Assembly: GCF_014200045.1 (NCBI RefSeq)
Contig: NZ_JACHOV010000004.1
Span: 62,001-126,000, forward strand
DNA length: 64,000 nt
From: Rhizorhapis suberifaciens
GTDB lineage: Bacteria > Pseudomonadota > Alphaproteobacteria > Sphingomonadales > Sphingomonadaceae
Direction of reading: 5' to 3'
A program made the position numbers and the translations under genes. This document shows, in pieces, positions 24,242-33,594 of the stretch. The notes beneath the pieces are model-generated. The model saw only the letters and a list, made by a program, of their open reading frames with translations. It was not told the origin of the DNA and made no database searches. Each line of letters opens with the position of its first letter. Within the stretch, counting starts at the first letter, position 1.

Positions 24242-25821
24242 ACGCTTTGACCACGACTTTTTATCAGCTTCTCGCGGACAATCTTCCCCTCCGCGCGAAC
24301 AAGCTTGCGGTAATCGATGAAAATCGAGGAACGACCTATGGCGAACTCGCGGCCGAGGTCGACCGCCTGGCTTCCTATCTCCACCATTGCGGCGTCAAGT
24401 CCGGTGATCGCGTGATCGTTCAGCTTCGCAAGGACATGGCCGAAGTCGCCGCGATGTTCGCCATCGCAAAGGTCGGCGCTGTCGTGGTGAACGTCAACGT
24501 CCAATGCACGCTGGAACAACTGGGCTATGTTGCCGATGACTGCGGCGCGAAGTTGCTCATCGTCGAACAGACGGTCGCCCAGGCCCTTTCGCTTCTCCCC
24601 CTGCCGGTTGCCGTGCGCCATGTTTTAAGCAGGGGAAAGTCGCCCAACGTCAGCCGCTTTGACCAGTGGGACAATGCTCACGGGCACCCCATTGACGAAG
24701 TGCCCCGTCTCGACACCGACTTGGCGATGATCATCTACACTTCGGGCTCCACAGGCAAACCCAAGGGCGTGATGCTCAGCCATCGCAACATCATCGCCGG
24801 CGCGCGCTCAGTGGCTCGCTATCTTAAGCTGCGGGAGGACGACCGCTTGCTGAGCGTCCTTCCTTACAGTTTCGACTATGGCCTTAATCAGCTGACCACG
24901 ATGATGCTGATGGGGGGCACCATAGTGCATCAGCCTGTTGTGATGGCGACCGAGATTGTTCGCGCGATAGAGCGTCACGAAGTCACCGGCCTTGCCGCCG
25001 TGCCACCGCTGTGGAACCAGATCGTCCGGCTGCTCAGCGAAAGGCCCGCGACCTTCCCGACCCTGCGCCGCATCACCAATTCAGGCGGAAAGATCCCGCT
25101 CAACGTTCTGAAGCGCATGCCGGACGTCTTTCCGGGCGTGGACATCTACCTCATGTACGGACTTACCGAGGCGTTCCGCTCCACCTACCTTCCACCGCAG
25201 GAATTCAAGCGCAAAATGGGCTCTATCGGACGCGCTATTCCGGGTGCTGAAATTTATGTCGTCAAGTCCGGCGCGGGCATCGCGAGTCCCGGCGAGCAGG
25301 GCGAACTGGTCCATCGCGGTCCACTGGTCAGCATGGGCTATTGGGGGAACCCTGAGGCCACCCGCGAAAAGCTGCGTCCATGCCCGGAACTCGCCCGCCT
25401 GATCGGCGATGAACCCGTCGTTTACAGCGGCGACATTGTGGAGCTTGATGCGGAGGGAGACCTCTGGTTCGTTGGCCGCAACGATGCAATGATCAAGACC
25501 AGCGGCTTCCGCGTCAGCCCCGACGAGATCGAGGACCTGGTCTGCCGAAGCGGCATGGTGGCGGACGCCGTCGCTTTCGGCATCAACGACAATGACCGGG
25601 GCCAGCTGGTGCACGTCGCCGTCACCCCGCTGCCGGGCTTTACGGAGGCGGCGCTGCTCCGGCACTGCCAGCGCGTCATGCCGCACTATATGATCCCCAG
25701 CCGGATTCACGTCTGGCAGGAACCGATGCCTCGCACCGCAAGCGGCAAGCTGGCGCGCCCGGATGTCCGCCGCCATTGCGATGACCGCCTGCGTTCGGAG
25801 ACCCCCATGGGAATGGAGTAA
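24238..25821 (+). CDS. Acyl-CoA/acyl-ACP ligase (AMP-forming), exosortase-A-associated type
   Basis: 527 residues of the ANL superfamily starting MNALTTTFYQLLADNLP; the upstream frame overlaps the acetyltransferase and is not used. Motifs: YTSGSTGKPKGVMLSHRN (P-loop), YSFDYGLNQL, LMYGLTEAFRSTYLPP (aromatic region), YSGDIVELDAEGDLWFVGR, and RTASGKLARPDVR with the catalytic Lys. This subgroup is usually found beside a small ACP in exopolysaccharide/exosortase loci. Here the ACP follows after 5 bp, so the enzyme probably activates a carboxylic acid and loads it on that ACP. No exosortase gene is in the window. Confidence 0.9.
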   Translation: MNALTTTFYQLLADNLPLRANKLAVIDENRGTTYGELAAEVDRLASYLHHCGVKSGDRVIVQLRKDMAEVAAMFAIAKVGAVVVNVNVQCTLEQLGYVADDCGAKLLIVEQTVAQALSLLPLPVAVRHVLSRGKSPNVSRFDQWDNAHGHPIDEVPRLDTDLAMIIYTSGSTGKPKGVMLSHRNIIAGARSVARYLKLREDDRLLSVLPYSFDYGLNQLTTMMLMGGTIVHQPVVMATEIVRAIERHEVTGLAAVPPLWNQIVRLLSERPATFPTLRRITNSGGKIPLNVLKRMPDVFPGVDIYLMYGLTEAFRSTYLPPQEFKRKMGSIGRAIPGAEIYVVKSGAGIASPGEQGELVHRGPLVSMGYWGNPEATREKLRPCPELARLIGDEPVVYSGDIVELDAEGDLWFVGRNDAMIKTSGFRVSPDEIEDLVCRSGMVADAVAFGINDNDRGQLVHVAVTPLPGFTEAALLRHCQRVMPHYMIPSRIHVWQEPMPRTASGKLARPDVRRHCDDRLRSETPMGME

Positions 25822-25826
25822 GACGC

Positions 25827-26066
25827 ATGGCGCTGACCGATCGACAGTTGATGACCTATTTGAAGGACACGCTTAATTTCAAAGAGGAGCTGGACCTGGA
25901 AAGTGAGCTTTTTTCCACCGGAGCGCTCGATTCCGTCTCCATGCTCAACCTCATAGCCTTCGTTGAGGAAACTGCTGGGGTGGAGATCAGGGCCGAAGAT
26001 GTGACGCTCGATAATTTCGATACCGCCGCCCGCATCCTGCGCTTCGCCGAGCAAAGCATCGGGTAA
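25827..26066 (+). CDS. Acyl carrier protein paired with the acyl ligase
   Basis: 79 residues, acidic and helical, with the phosphopantetheine Ser36 in GALDSVSML (the classical DSL motif has become DSV). Like the ACPs that accompany exosortase-A-type acyl ligases, it is encoded next to its ligase rather than with fatty-acid genes. It may hold an acyl group for transfer to the polysaccharide, or supply the PKS 12 kb away; context favours the former. Last gene of the rightward operon beginning at 22634. Confidence 0.88.
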   Translation: MALTDRQLMTYLKDTLNFKEELDLESELFSTGALDSVSMLNLIAFVEETAGVEIRAEDVTLDNFDTAARILRFAEQSIG

Positions 26067-26090
26067 GGACCCAAACCCCTTTTTCTATCC

Positions 26091-26116
26091 ATTCGTCCCG
26101 AGCGAAGTCGACGGGT
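26091..26116. repeat. Interspersed palindromic repeat, family A copy
   Basis: ATTCGTCCCGAGCGAAGTCG and following bases match the reverse complement of the copies at 37931 and 60392 (core CTTCGCTCGNNACGAA). It lies between the convergent ACP and glycosyltransferase genes. Confidence 0.6.
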
Positions 26117-26127
26117 TAGGCCCGCCT

Positions 26128-27252
26128 TCATTCCGCATTTGGGATCAACAGCTCCAGATACCGATCCGCCGACCGCCGCGTGGTGAACTGTTCCAGCCAG
26201 GATTTTGGCGCGGGCTCCGGCCGGTTTTTTAAGCAAGTGAGCATCGCATCCGCCAACCGCCGCGCATTACCTACCGGCACCAGCGTTCCATATGCCCCGG
26301 CGTTCAGCACTTCCGTTGGCCCAAAGGGGCAGTCGGTGGACACGACGGGCGTTCCCAGTGCAATGGCTTCGACCAGAACATTGGACAGCCCCTCGCAAAT
26401 CGACGAGGCCGCCAGCATCGCGGCCTTTGCGGTATAGGCATGCGGATTGGGCACGAAGTGCCGCAACTGCACGCAGTCGGAAAGATCGAGCGAGGCGACC
26501 AGCGTTTCCAACATTTCCCGTTCCGAACCATCACCGAAGATCACTAGCCGGCACGCCATTTCCCTCCGCACCTGCGCAAAGGCGTGCAGCAATAGCGCGA
26601 AATTCTTTTCCGGCTCCAGCCTTCCCAGTCCGATCACTACGGGGACGTCGCTGTCCGTGAACCAGGCATCGTCCACCGGCTCCTGCGACTGTTGGTACAG
26701 GCCGCTGTTCACGATCGGATTATAGATGCAGCGCACCTGGCCCCTGCCCATCCCGATTGCGTCGGCCAGATCGCCGGCCGTGCCGTTCGACACCGCAACT
26801 ACCGCGTCGGCATGAGGATAAAAGAGGCGCGCGAACAGCAGAAACCATCGCCGGGGCTGCCAGGCAGAAGCAAGCTGCCGATTGATCGTCGGCGTATTAT
26901 GCTCGGTTACCACCACTCGCACATCGGCCCGCGAAAGATGCCGCGCCATGATCGCAAACACATTGGGAAAAAAGCCCGCGCACAGCAGCGAGCGGGGGCG
27001 CTCGCGTTGCAGGAACCGGTACAGCTTTACGATGCGCGCCCAGGGGCTTTCCGCCTCCAACACGACATAACGCACGGCCCCCGGAAGCCGGTCGCGATAG
27101 GGGGAATAGATATTGTCGACATCGACCACCAGCGACACGCCATGCCCGCGCGCCAAAAACTCCTCTATCAGGTTCAGCATCACCTGATCGGTCCCGCCAT
27201 TGTAGAGAGCCCGTACATAGACCGCCACATCGGCTCTGGCGCTGGTGCTCAT
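26128..27252 (-). CDS. Family 4 glycosyltransferase (WbnE/PimB-like)
   Basis: 374 residues from ATG 27252. GT-B motifs include YVRALYNGGTDQVMLNLIEEF near the N-terminus (described by its GGTDQVMLNL core), VVTEHNTPTIN, VVAVSNGTAGDLA, IYNPIV, GLGRLEPEKNFALLLHAF and CEGLSNVLVEAIALGTPVVST (EX7E). The pattern NPI-GRL-EGLSNVL-D(C)PFGPTEV is typical of Wbn/Wbd-type O-antigen transferases. It begins 7 bp after the aminotransferase stop and is the third gene of the leftward operon 29820 to 26128. Confidence 0.9.
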   Translation of the reverse strand: MSTSARADVAVYVRALYNGGTDQVMLNLIEEFLARGHGVSLVVDVDNIYSPYRDRLPGAVRYVVLEAESPWARIVKLYRFLQRERPRSLLCAGFFPNVFAIMARHLSRADVRVVVTEHNTPTINRQLASAWQPRRWFLLFARLFYPHADAVVAVSNGTAGDLADAIGMGRGQVRCIYNPIVNSGLYQQSQEPVDDAWFTDSDVPVVIGLGRLEPEKNFALLLHAFAQVRREMACRLVIFGDGSEREMLETLVASLDLSDCVQLRHFVPNPHAYTAKAAMLAASSICEGLSNVLVEAIALGTPVVSTDCPFGPTEVLNAGAYGTLVPVGNARRLADAMLTCLKNRPEPAPKSWLEQFTTRRSADRYLELLIPNAE

Positions 27253-27259
27253 CCCTGCC

Positions 27260-28426
27260 TCACGCGCAATCGATGACGGCTTCGGCGACATGATCCACAT
27301 CGGCGTCCGTCAGGTTCGAATGCAGGGGGAGACGCAGCAGGCAGGCCGTGAACCGGTCGCTATTGGGCAGCAGTCGACCATCATGCTGGCTTTGGAAAAA
27401 CTGGCTCCGATGAAGCCCGGCATAATGAGTGGCCGTCTGAATGCCTCGCAGCTTCAATGCCGCGATCAGATCCGAACGGTGCTCCATATCGCGGCAGACC
27501 AGATAGAAAGCATGTCCGTTGCCGCTGCACTCGGCCGGCACGTCCGCAACGGCAACGCCCCGCTCCTCCATCGATGTGCGCAGCCACGCCATGTAGCGCC
27601 GGAAGATCGCTCTCCGCCGCGCCTGCACTTCCTTCACCGTCTCCAGCTGCGCCCAAAGAAAGGCCGCATTAAGCTCGGACGGCAGGAAGGAGGAACCGAT
27701 GTCCACCCAGCCATAGCGGTCGATCTCACCCCGGACGAATGCAGACCGGTTGGTGCCCTTCTCCCTTATAATCTCCGCCCGATGGGCATAAGCCGCATTG
27801 TTGACGACGATCATTCCCCCTTCCCCGCAAGTGATGTTCTTGGTCTCGTGAAAGGAAAAGGCCGCCACATCTCCAAAACTTCCCGCAGGCCGTCCCCTGT
27901 AGGTCGCATCCAGCGCCTGCGCTGCGTCCTCGACCACCACCAGGCCGGCCTGCGCCGCAATTTCCCTGATCCGGTCCATGTCGCAAATGATCCCGGCATA
28001 ATGAACGACCACAATGGCGCGTGTGCGGGGACCGACCAGCGCCGCCACCTGTTCGGGATCGATATTGGGATTATCGGGAAGGCTGTCGGCAAAGACCAGC
28101 TTCGCTCCGCGCAGCGCAAATGCATTGGCAGACGACACGAAGGTATAGGCAGGCACGATCACTTCATCGCCCGGCCGAATATCCGCGAGAATGCCGCCCA
28201 TCTCCAGTGCGTCGGTACAGGACGTCGTCAGCAGCACCTTTGCATAGCCATAGCATTCCTCGAAGAATTGCTGGCACCTTTTGGTATAGGGACCATCGCC
28301 CGCAAGCTTCCGGCTATGGATGGCGGCGGCGATATGACCTTGCTCGCCGCCGGTAATATTGGGTTCGTTAAAGGCGATGTGATTCGCTCGGGCGGGGTGC
28401 TCTAAGGGGGTTATGATCGACGCCAT
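27260..28426 (-). CDS. WecE/FdtB-type nucleotide-sugar aminotransferase (DegT/DnrJ/EryC1 family)
   Basis: 388 residues from ATG 28426 (MASIITPLEHP), overlapping the upstream stop by 1 bp. PLP-dependent sugar transaminase with TTSCTDALEMGGIL (phosphate site), VPAYTFVSSANAFALRGA, VEDAAQALDA and the Schiff-base Lys196 in SFHETKNITCGEGG, which is the WecE form of the motif. WecE makes dTDP-4-amino-4,6-dideoxygalactose from the 4-keto sugar; a related 4-amino-deoxy sugar is expected in this polysaccharide. The 74 residues of open frame before this ATG lack family similarity. Confidence 0.92.
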   Translation of the reverse strand: MASIITPLEHPARANHIAFNEPNITGGEQGHIAAAIHSRKLAGDGPYTKRCQQFFEECYGYAKVLLTTSCTDALEMGGILADIRPGDEVIVPAYTFVSSANAFALRGAKLVFADSLPDNPNIDPEQVAALVGPRTRAIVVVHYAGIICDMDRIREIAAQAGLVVVEDAAQALDATYRGRPAGSFGDVAAFSFHETKNITCGEGGMIVVNNAAYAHRAEIIREKGTNRSAFVRGEIDRYGWVDIGSSFLPSELNAAFLWAQLETVKEVQARRRAIFRRYMAWLRTSMEERGVAVADVPAECSGNGHAFYLVCRDMEHRSDLIAALKLRGIQTATHYAGLHRSQFFQSQHDGRLLPNSDRFTACLLRLPLHSNLTDADVDHVAEAVIDCA

Positions 28427-29820
28427 CACGCTGCCCTTTCCATGCCGGCAGCCAGCACAGCGCCCTGGCGTGCGTTCACCACCTCTTCCAATATCTCCAC
28501 CACGCGGCGGGATTTGGCATCCCAGCCGAAATAACCTTCCAACACGCGTCGCCTTGCCCCTTGTCCTAGCGACCGACGCAGGGCCGGCGAAGCAGCCAAA
28601 CGGCGCAGTGCGTCGGTAAAGCCGTCGACCATGAATTCTTCGGAACATGGATCGATGAGAAAGGCTGAGCTTTCGTCCAGATATTCGCTTGGCCCCATCC
28701 AGTTGGTGGCGACGATCGGCAGGCCGATCGCCATCGCCTCAAGCAAGGCAAGCCCCCCACACTCCCTCAGTGACGGCATGACATAGACATCCGCCTTGCG
28801 CAGAAGGTCGATATAGGTCTCCAACGGCACGCGGCCGTGCAGCTTCACGCTCTCGCCGATGCCCTCCGATTCCACAAGTAACCGGATGGTCTCGAACAGT
28901 TCACCGTCGCCAATCAGGTCCAGGCGCGAATTGCCTTCACGCGCAAGCGGGGCGAAAGCCCTCACAATATATTCCGCGCCCTTCCAGTCCACGAGTCGCC
29001 CGCAGAAGAGGAAGCGCGTTACATGCTGGTTGGCGAGCGGCTCATCATAATTTTTGGGGGCCCAGCGTTCGATATCGACCCCGCTTTCCACCACCTCATG
29101 AATTAGCCCCCGCGCACCGGGCGGCAGCGCCCGCGCGGTGCGCTGATTTCCCACGACGAGCGCGTCGGCGTTGAGCTTGCCAGGAATGAATCGGTGCAGC
29201 ATTACGGCCAGCTTGCGTACGGCATTGATCGTCCACCCGACCAACGCCCCATCCATATGCTTGAAGGCGGGAGGCAGCTCCAGTCCGCCACACATCGGCC
29301 CAATCACCACCGGGACCGGAAATCCATACATGAAGCTCAGCGCCTTGGGAGAGATCGGCACGGGCTCAAAGACAATATCGCTCTGGTGCTCCGCGATCAG
29401 CCGGCGGGCCACCTTGCGCAGCCGGATCTGGGTCAGAACGTGGATCGCCTGGTTAAAGACCAGGTCCTCGATCCGATAAGGCACATATTTGCCTGCCGCG
29501 AAGATCAGCTTCTGCAACCAGCCATCCTCGATGAAATGGACGCGCCGGAACAGGTCCGGAGCCATGTCTTCCTTCAATTGCTCCCGCACCCGCGCATGGC
29601 AGATCGCCAGCACATCCAGCCCAAGCCGGGCAAAATTCTCCAGATAATAAAATGGGACGCTGGTCTCGCCGCTTTGACGAAGGGAGATATTTTCGGCCAC
29701 GAGCAAAACTCGAAGCGGGGTTCGACGGCCAACAGCTTCTTGGCCACCGGCCGCCTCTGCTGTGCCCATTCCTTGATTTGGGTCTTTCTGCCGGGCCGCG
29801 ACGGCGGAATCGCTCCACAT
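28426..29820 (-). CDS. Family 4 glycosyltransferase
   Basis: 464 residues from ATG 29820, chosen because GGGAGG lies 7 nt upstream (ATG 29835 lacks a site). GT-B fold with LRVLLVAENISLRQSGETSV at about residue 36, FYYLENFARLGLDV, VVIGPMCGGLELP, VESGVDIERWAP, FCGRLVDWKGAEYIVRAF and RECGGLALLEAMAIGLPIVAT (EX7E), then GPSEYLDESSAFLI. First gene of the leftward operon with the WecE-like aminotransferase and another glycosyltransferase. Confidence 0.9.
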   Translation of the reverse strand: MWSDSAVAARQKDPNQGMGTAEAAGGQEAVGRRTPLRVLLVAENISLRQSGETSVPFYYLENFARLGLDVLAICHARVREQLKEDMAPDLFRRVHFIEDGWLQKLIFAAGKYVPYRIEDLVFNQAIHVLTQIRLRKVARRLIAEHQSDIVFEPVPISPKALSFMYGFPVPVVIGPMCGGLELPPAFKHMDGALVGWTINAVRKLAVMLHRFIPGKLNADALVVGNQRTARALPPGARGLIHEVVESGVDIERWAPKNYDEPLANQHVTRFLFCGRLVDWKGAEYIVRAFAPLAREGNSRLDLIGDGELFETIRLLVESEGIGESVKLHGRVPLETYIDLLRKADVYVMPSLRECGGLALLEAMAIGLPIVATNWMGPSEYLDESSAFLIDPCSEEFMVDGFTDALRRLAASPALRRSLGQGARRRVLEGYFGWDAKSRRVVEILEEVVNARQGAVLAAGMERAA

Positions 29821-30034
29821 GAACGAGCCTCCCATTTGCCCCGGAACTGCGGGGACCAGATCTCATGAAATCAAGATTATCAAAGCGGAAGGCAGCCCCG
29901 ATATTGGTTGAATCCCGCTGGTAAAGCAGCCCTGCGGCATTCCGGATCACCGTTTTAGGAAGGCGCATTGGCGTGTGGCCCCCGGCGTCCAAGCGGGCGT
30001 TTCTTTCGCAAATTTGCTCGGGAGAATGCGGGTG

Positions 30035-30856
30035 CTAAAATCGCAACCGGCGTTGAAGAACAGGCGGTGCCCATTCCCGTACCAAATGATCCAGCATCAC
30101 TTCCCAGTCGCGCTTGTCGCCGCTTTTCGGACGGGGACGGAAATTGGTGGTGCGGTCATGTGTATGCCAGGCGCCGTCCGGAACTGCATAATAATAAGTG
30201 GCGATCGAGCGCCGCGACCGGCTCTCCGGACATGTCAGTGGATCAGGATGGCCATGATAGCTGCTGAGATCAGTGGTAAAGACCACCGCCCGCCCCAGCA
30301 CGGGCTGAATCTTGTGCCTGCACGCCACCATCTCCCGATCCCAAAGCTCAAGCGCGCCGCCGTAGGATTCATCCCAATCCTCATTGAGGTAAATCAGCAA
30401 ATTCAGCCGCCGCTCCACATTCATGATGTGGTGCCGGTTGAAATCGGCATGGATGCTCAAATGCCCGCCGCGCTTGGTTTCATGCAGGCCCGCGCCGTTA
30501 AAATAGGGATCGGCGATCAGCCCCTGAATGCCGGTCATCTCCGACAAAAAGGTGAGAAACGCCTGTGAATTCAGCTCAGCAAACAAGTTTCGCACGGCCA
30601 GACCCGCGCATTCCTGCGGGTGATATTGATATTTCAGCCGCTCTTGATCCCGCATGAAATGGAACTTGCCCCTACTGTCGGGAAAGCCACTGAGCACCTG
30701 CCGCAGCAATGCCACGTCAATGAAATCATCCAATACGATATGCGGGAACGGATCGGCATTTTGGTATCGCTCAGCACATTCTGTTCCGGCCACCCGACAC
30801 GCCGCCTCGTCGAAGCCAAGATAGCCGCCACTGTCCATGAGGTTCAGAAAAGCCAT
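30035..30856 (-). CDS. 2-oxoglutarate/Fe(II)-dependent oxygenase (prolyl-4-hydroxylase-like)
   Basis: 273 residues with the double-stranded beta-helix facial triad: His136-x-Asp138 in IHADFN and His201 in YHGHPDPL, plus Arg215/216 in the SRRSIATYYY strand for 2-oxoglutarate. The N-terminus has FPHIVLDDFID, common in 2OG-Fe(II) oxygenases of sugar and peptide clusters. In an EPS locus it may hydroxylate a sugar, an acyl substituent or a protein; the sequence does not decide. It is divergent from the glycosyltransferase at 31008. Confidence 0.88.
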   Translation of the reverse strand: MAFLNLMDSGGYLGFDEAACRVAGTECAERYQNADPFPHIVLDDFIDVALLRQVLSGFPDSRGKFHFMRDQERLKYQYHPQECAGLAVRNLFAELNSQAFLTFLSEMTGIQGLIADPYFNGAGLHETKRGGHLSIHADFNRHHIMNVERRLNLLIYLNEDWDESYGGALELWDREMVACRHKIQPVLGRAVVFTTDLSSYHGHPDPLTCPESRSRRSIATYYYAVPDGAWHTHDRTTNFRPRPKSGDKRDWEVMLDHLVREWAPPVLQRRLRF

Positions 30857-31007
30857 GCGGTCCGCCCTCCCATCTGCCGATCATTAAGCGCCCGCGCGGC
30901 CTTTTTGGTCAAGGCGAGGAAATACCCTCCCATTTTCCCTGATCGACAGCGGAGGGGACCGGCACAATAATGTTCCAATCTCTCCCGGTACGAATGGGAA
31001 CGCGGGA

Positions 31008-32222
31008 ATGCATATCGCCTATCTGTCGCCAACCTGGCCTCCCGCTGGCGCAGCCAACGGGGTCGTCACCTATGTTTCCGCGATGCGAAGCTATCTGCGT
31101 TCGCAGGGTCATGACGTATCGATTCTTGCCCAGGGGAAGCTGTTCGCCAGCGATGGCAGCATTCATGACTTCGATGCCGAGCGAGGAGCCTTGGGCCACT
31201 ATATCGCGCGTCTCAGAGGCAGAATCGACAGTCATCTCGGCCACCGTCCCTGGTCGGCTCGGATCGTAGCATCGCAGCTCAGCAAGGCATGCCGCCTCGC
31301 GCCTATCGATCTTGTGGAAATGGAGGAAAGCTTTGGCTGGTCGCACGCCGCGCAACTGCGTCTTAATGTGCCGGTCATCACCCGCTTGCACGGTCCCCAT
31401 GCGCTGATGCCCAAATTCCCGAAGGCTCCCGGAGAGGCTCGTCGTTCCCGCCATCGCGTATCGGCCGAAGGCAAAGCCATTTGTGGGGCCTCGGCGCTCA
31501 CGGCGCCCTCGCGCACGGTCATGAATGCCATATGCTCTCTCTATGGACGGGAAGACGCCACCGGAGAAATCATCCCCAATCCGGTGGCCGTTGCAGATCC
31601 CGACGAGCGTTGGCGGCTATCGGACTGTCAGCGGGACGTCATTCTGTACGTCGGTCGTTTCGACCGCCTGAAGGGTGCCGACACGATATTGGCTGCTTTC
31701 CAGCGCCTCCTTCACAAACGTCCCACCGCCAAGCTGCTAATGGTGGGCCCGGATTACGGCCTGACGCTGGATGATGGCCGGACGTTCAATTGGGATGTCT
31801 ACGCATCCGAGCATCTAAGCTCCGAGGAGCGCAAGAACATCGAGTTCCTGGGAATTCAGACGCCCGACCAGATCAGAATGTTGCGGCGACGAGCCCATGT
31901 GACGGTAGTCGCGTCGCGGTGGGAAAATTTCCCATACGCCGCGGTCGAAGCGATGGCCGTCGGAAGCCCTCTCATCTCCACCAACTGGGCCGGTAGCGCC
32001 GACCTTATCGCGCATGGGCAGACGGGTTGGCGCACACCGGTGGGCCGTCCGGAGCTATTGGCCGACCGGATTTGCTGGCTCCTGGGCAACCCCGCTGCGG
32101 CGACCAGAGCTGGCGAAGCGGCGTGGAACCAGTGCCGCACAGCCTATTCGATTGCCAGCATAGGCGCTCGAACATTGGGCTTCTACGAAGAAACATTGTC
32201 TCGGCATCCAAAGCGTGACTGA
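31008..32222 (+). CDS. Family 4 glycosyltransferase
   Basis: 404 residues. GT-B motifs: MHIAYLSPTWPPAGAANGVV, SHAAQLRLNVPVITRLHGPH, TAPSRTVMNAI, IIPNPVAV, LYVGRFDRLKGADTILAAF and SRWENFPYAAVEAMAVGSPL (EX7E), then NWAGSADLIAHGQTGW. Starts in a 151-bp divergent gap with the oxygenase. Its stop overlaps the Wzx GTG start by 8 bp, so the pair is cotranscribed. Confidence 0.9.
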   Translation: MHIAYLSPTWPPAGAANGVVTYVSAMRSYLRSQGHDVSILAQGKLFASDGSIHDFDAERGALGHYIARLRGRIDSHLGHRPWSARIVASQLSKACRLAPIDLVEMEESFGWSHAAQLRLNVPVITRLHGPHALMPKFPKAPGEARRSRHRVSAEGKAICGASALTAPSRTVMNAICSLYGREDATGEIIPNPVAVADPDERWRLSDCQRDVILYVGRFDRLKGADTILAAFQRLLHKRPTAKLLMVGPDYGLTLDDGRTFNWDVYASEHLSSEERKNIEFLGIQTPDQIRMLRRRAHVTVVASRWENFPYAAVEAMAVGSPLISTNWAGSADLIAHGQTGWRTPVGRPELLADRICWLLGNPAAATRAGEAAWNQCRTAYSIASIGARTLGFYEETLSRHPKRD

Positions 32223-33594
32223 CGCCGGCGCGCTGCAACCGCCAAGGCGCTTCCCACGTCCGGTTACCTTACTGTCACGCGCGATTAGCGTAGCCCGGCA
32301 AGATACAAATGTGGTGATCGCCACCGTCGTGTTCGCCAATCTGCTGCGCGCCGTCAGTACCATTCTGCTGACCCGGCTGCTCGCGCCTGAAGCCTTCGGC
32401 ATCGCAGGCATTATCGGCATCATCGCCTTTGTTATGACAATGATGTCGGATCTTGGGTTCCAGGCCTTTGTCGTGCGTCATGCAGACGGCGACAAGCAGC
32501 AGTTCCGGGACGTCATATGGACGATCCGACTTATGCGATCGGCAGTTCTCACTATATTGATGATGGCGTTGGCAGAGCCCATTGCCCTCGCAACGGGTAA
32601 GCCGGAGATCGCCCCTGCGATCGCGGTTTCCGCCTTCATGTTTCTGATCGACGGCTGCTCCGCGCTAACGGTAATTACGGCGCTTCGCGAACGCCTTCTT
32701 TTGCGACTGAGCGCGGTAGAGACGCTGGCGTCCATCATACAATTGATTGTCGCGGTGGCGCTGGCGTTCGCCTGGCGAAACTATTGGGCGATCGTGATTG
32801 CCCCACTCGCCGGCGGGATTGCCAAATCGGCCTTCAGCTATTTCTGCTTCAAGGATGCTCGTCGCCGCTTTCGGATCGACGGAACCTATTCCATTGAGTT
32901 GTGGAATTTCGCACGCTTTGTCATTGGTTCCAGCCTCATCAGCATGCTTCTTTCGCAATGCGACAAGATCGTGCTGGCGCGGCTTTTTCCGCTCGACACG
33001 CTGGGCTATTACATGCTCGCCACCAATCTGGCGATGGCGCCGCTGGCCTTTACGAGCGCCTATACCAGCCGCGTCCTCTACCCCGCCTTCGCCCGTACGT
33101 GGAGGGACCAGCCGGGAGAGCTAAAGACGGTATTTTATCGCTACCGGCGGCGCATGTCCTACCTCTACATGTTTGCTGCGGGCGCTCTCATCGGAACAGC
33201 TTCGCTGGTGGTCGCTATTCTTTATGACGATCGCTATGCGCCCGCGGCGATGTTCCTGCAAATTCTGGCTATCGCTCCGCTGCTTGCGCTCAGCAGCGGC
33301 AGCGCCAATGAGGTGCTGACCGCCTCTGGCCGAATTCATGTCACCTTCCACGCCAATATTGCCAAGCTGCTATGGCTGGGGCTGGTCGGACCCGTCGCCT
33401 TTCGCGCCTTTGGGCCAATCGGCCTCGTGGCGGCGGTTGGTGCCATTGAAGCGCCCGCTCTTCTGTACAGCTGGTGGCAGCTCCACCGCGCCGAGTTGCT
33501 GAAGCTGCCCGAGGAACTCGCCTTCTTGTCCGTCGGAGGACTAGGCATTCTCATCGGTTTCGGCCTGGAGCAGATCATCCTGCCCTATTTGTAA
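32215..33594 (+). CDS. Wzx-type oligosaccharide flippase
   Basis: 459 residues with roughly 12 hydrophobic helices and the N-terminal polysaccharide-biosynthesis pattern (FANLLRAVSTILLTRLLAPEAFGIAG-type segment, residues about 40-65) seen in MOP/PST flippases. Wzx translocates undecaprenyl-linked repeat units across the inner membrane. It starts with GTG at 32215 inside the preceding glycosyltransferase gene. Its 3' end overlaps the convergent wzy-like gene by 20 bp. Confidence 0.88.
   Translation: MTDAGALQPPRRFPRPVTLLSRAISVARQDTNVVIATVVFANLLRAVSTILLTRLLAPEAFGIAGIIGIIAFVMTMMSDLGFQAFVVRHADGDKQQFRDVIWTIRLMRSAVLTILMMALAEPIALATGKPEIAPAIAVSAFMFLIDGCSALTVITALRERLLLRLSAVETLASIIQLIVAVALAFAWRNYWAIVIAPLAGGIAKSAFSYFCFKDARRRFRIDGTYSIELWNFARFVIGSSLISMLLSQCDKIVLARLFPLDTLGYYMLATNLAMAPLAFTSAYTSRVLYPAFARTWRDQPGELKTVFYRYRRRMSYLYMFAAGALIGTASLVVAILYDDRYAPAAMFLQILAIAPLLALSSGSANEVLTASGRIHVTFHANIAKLLWLGLVGPVAFRAFGPIGLVAAVGAIEAPALLYSWWQLHRAELLKLPEELAFLSVGGLGILIGFGLEQIILPYL

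Noticed and set aside
27245-28405. 386-codon plus-strand frame over the sugar aminotransferase
   Set aside because: Shadow of a confident PLP-enzyme gene; no start site or domain.
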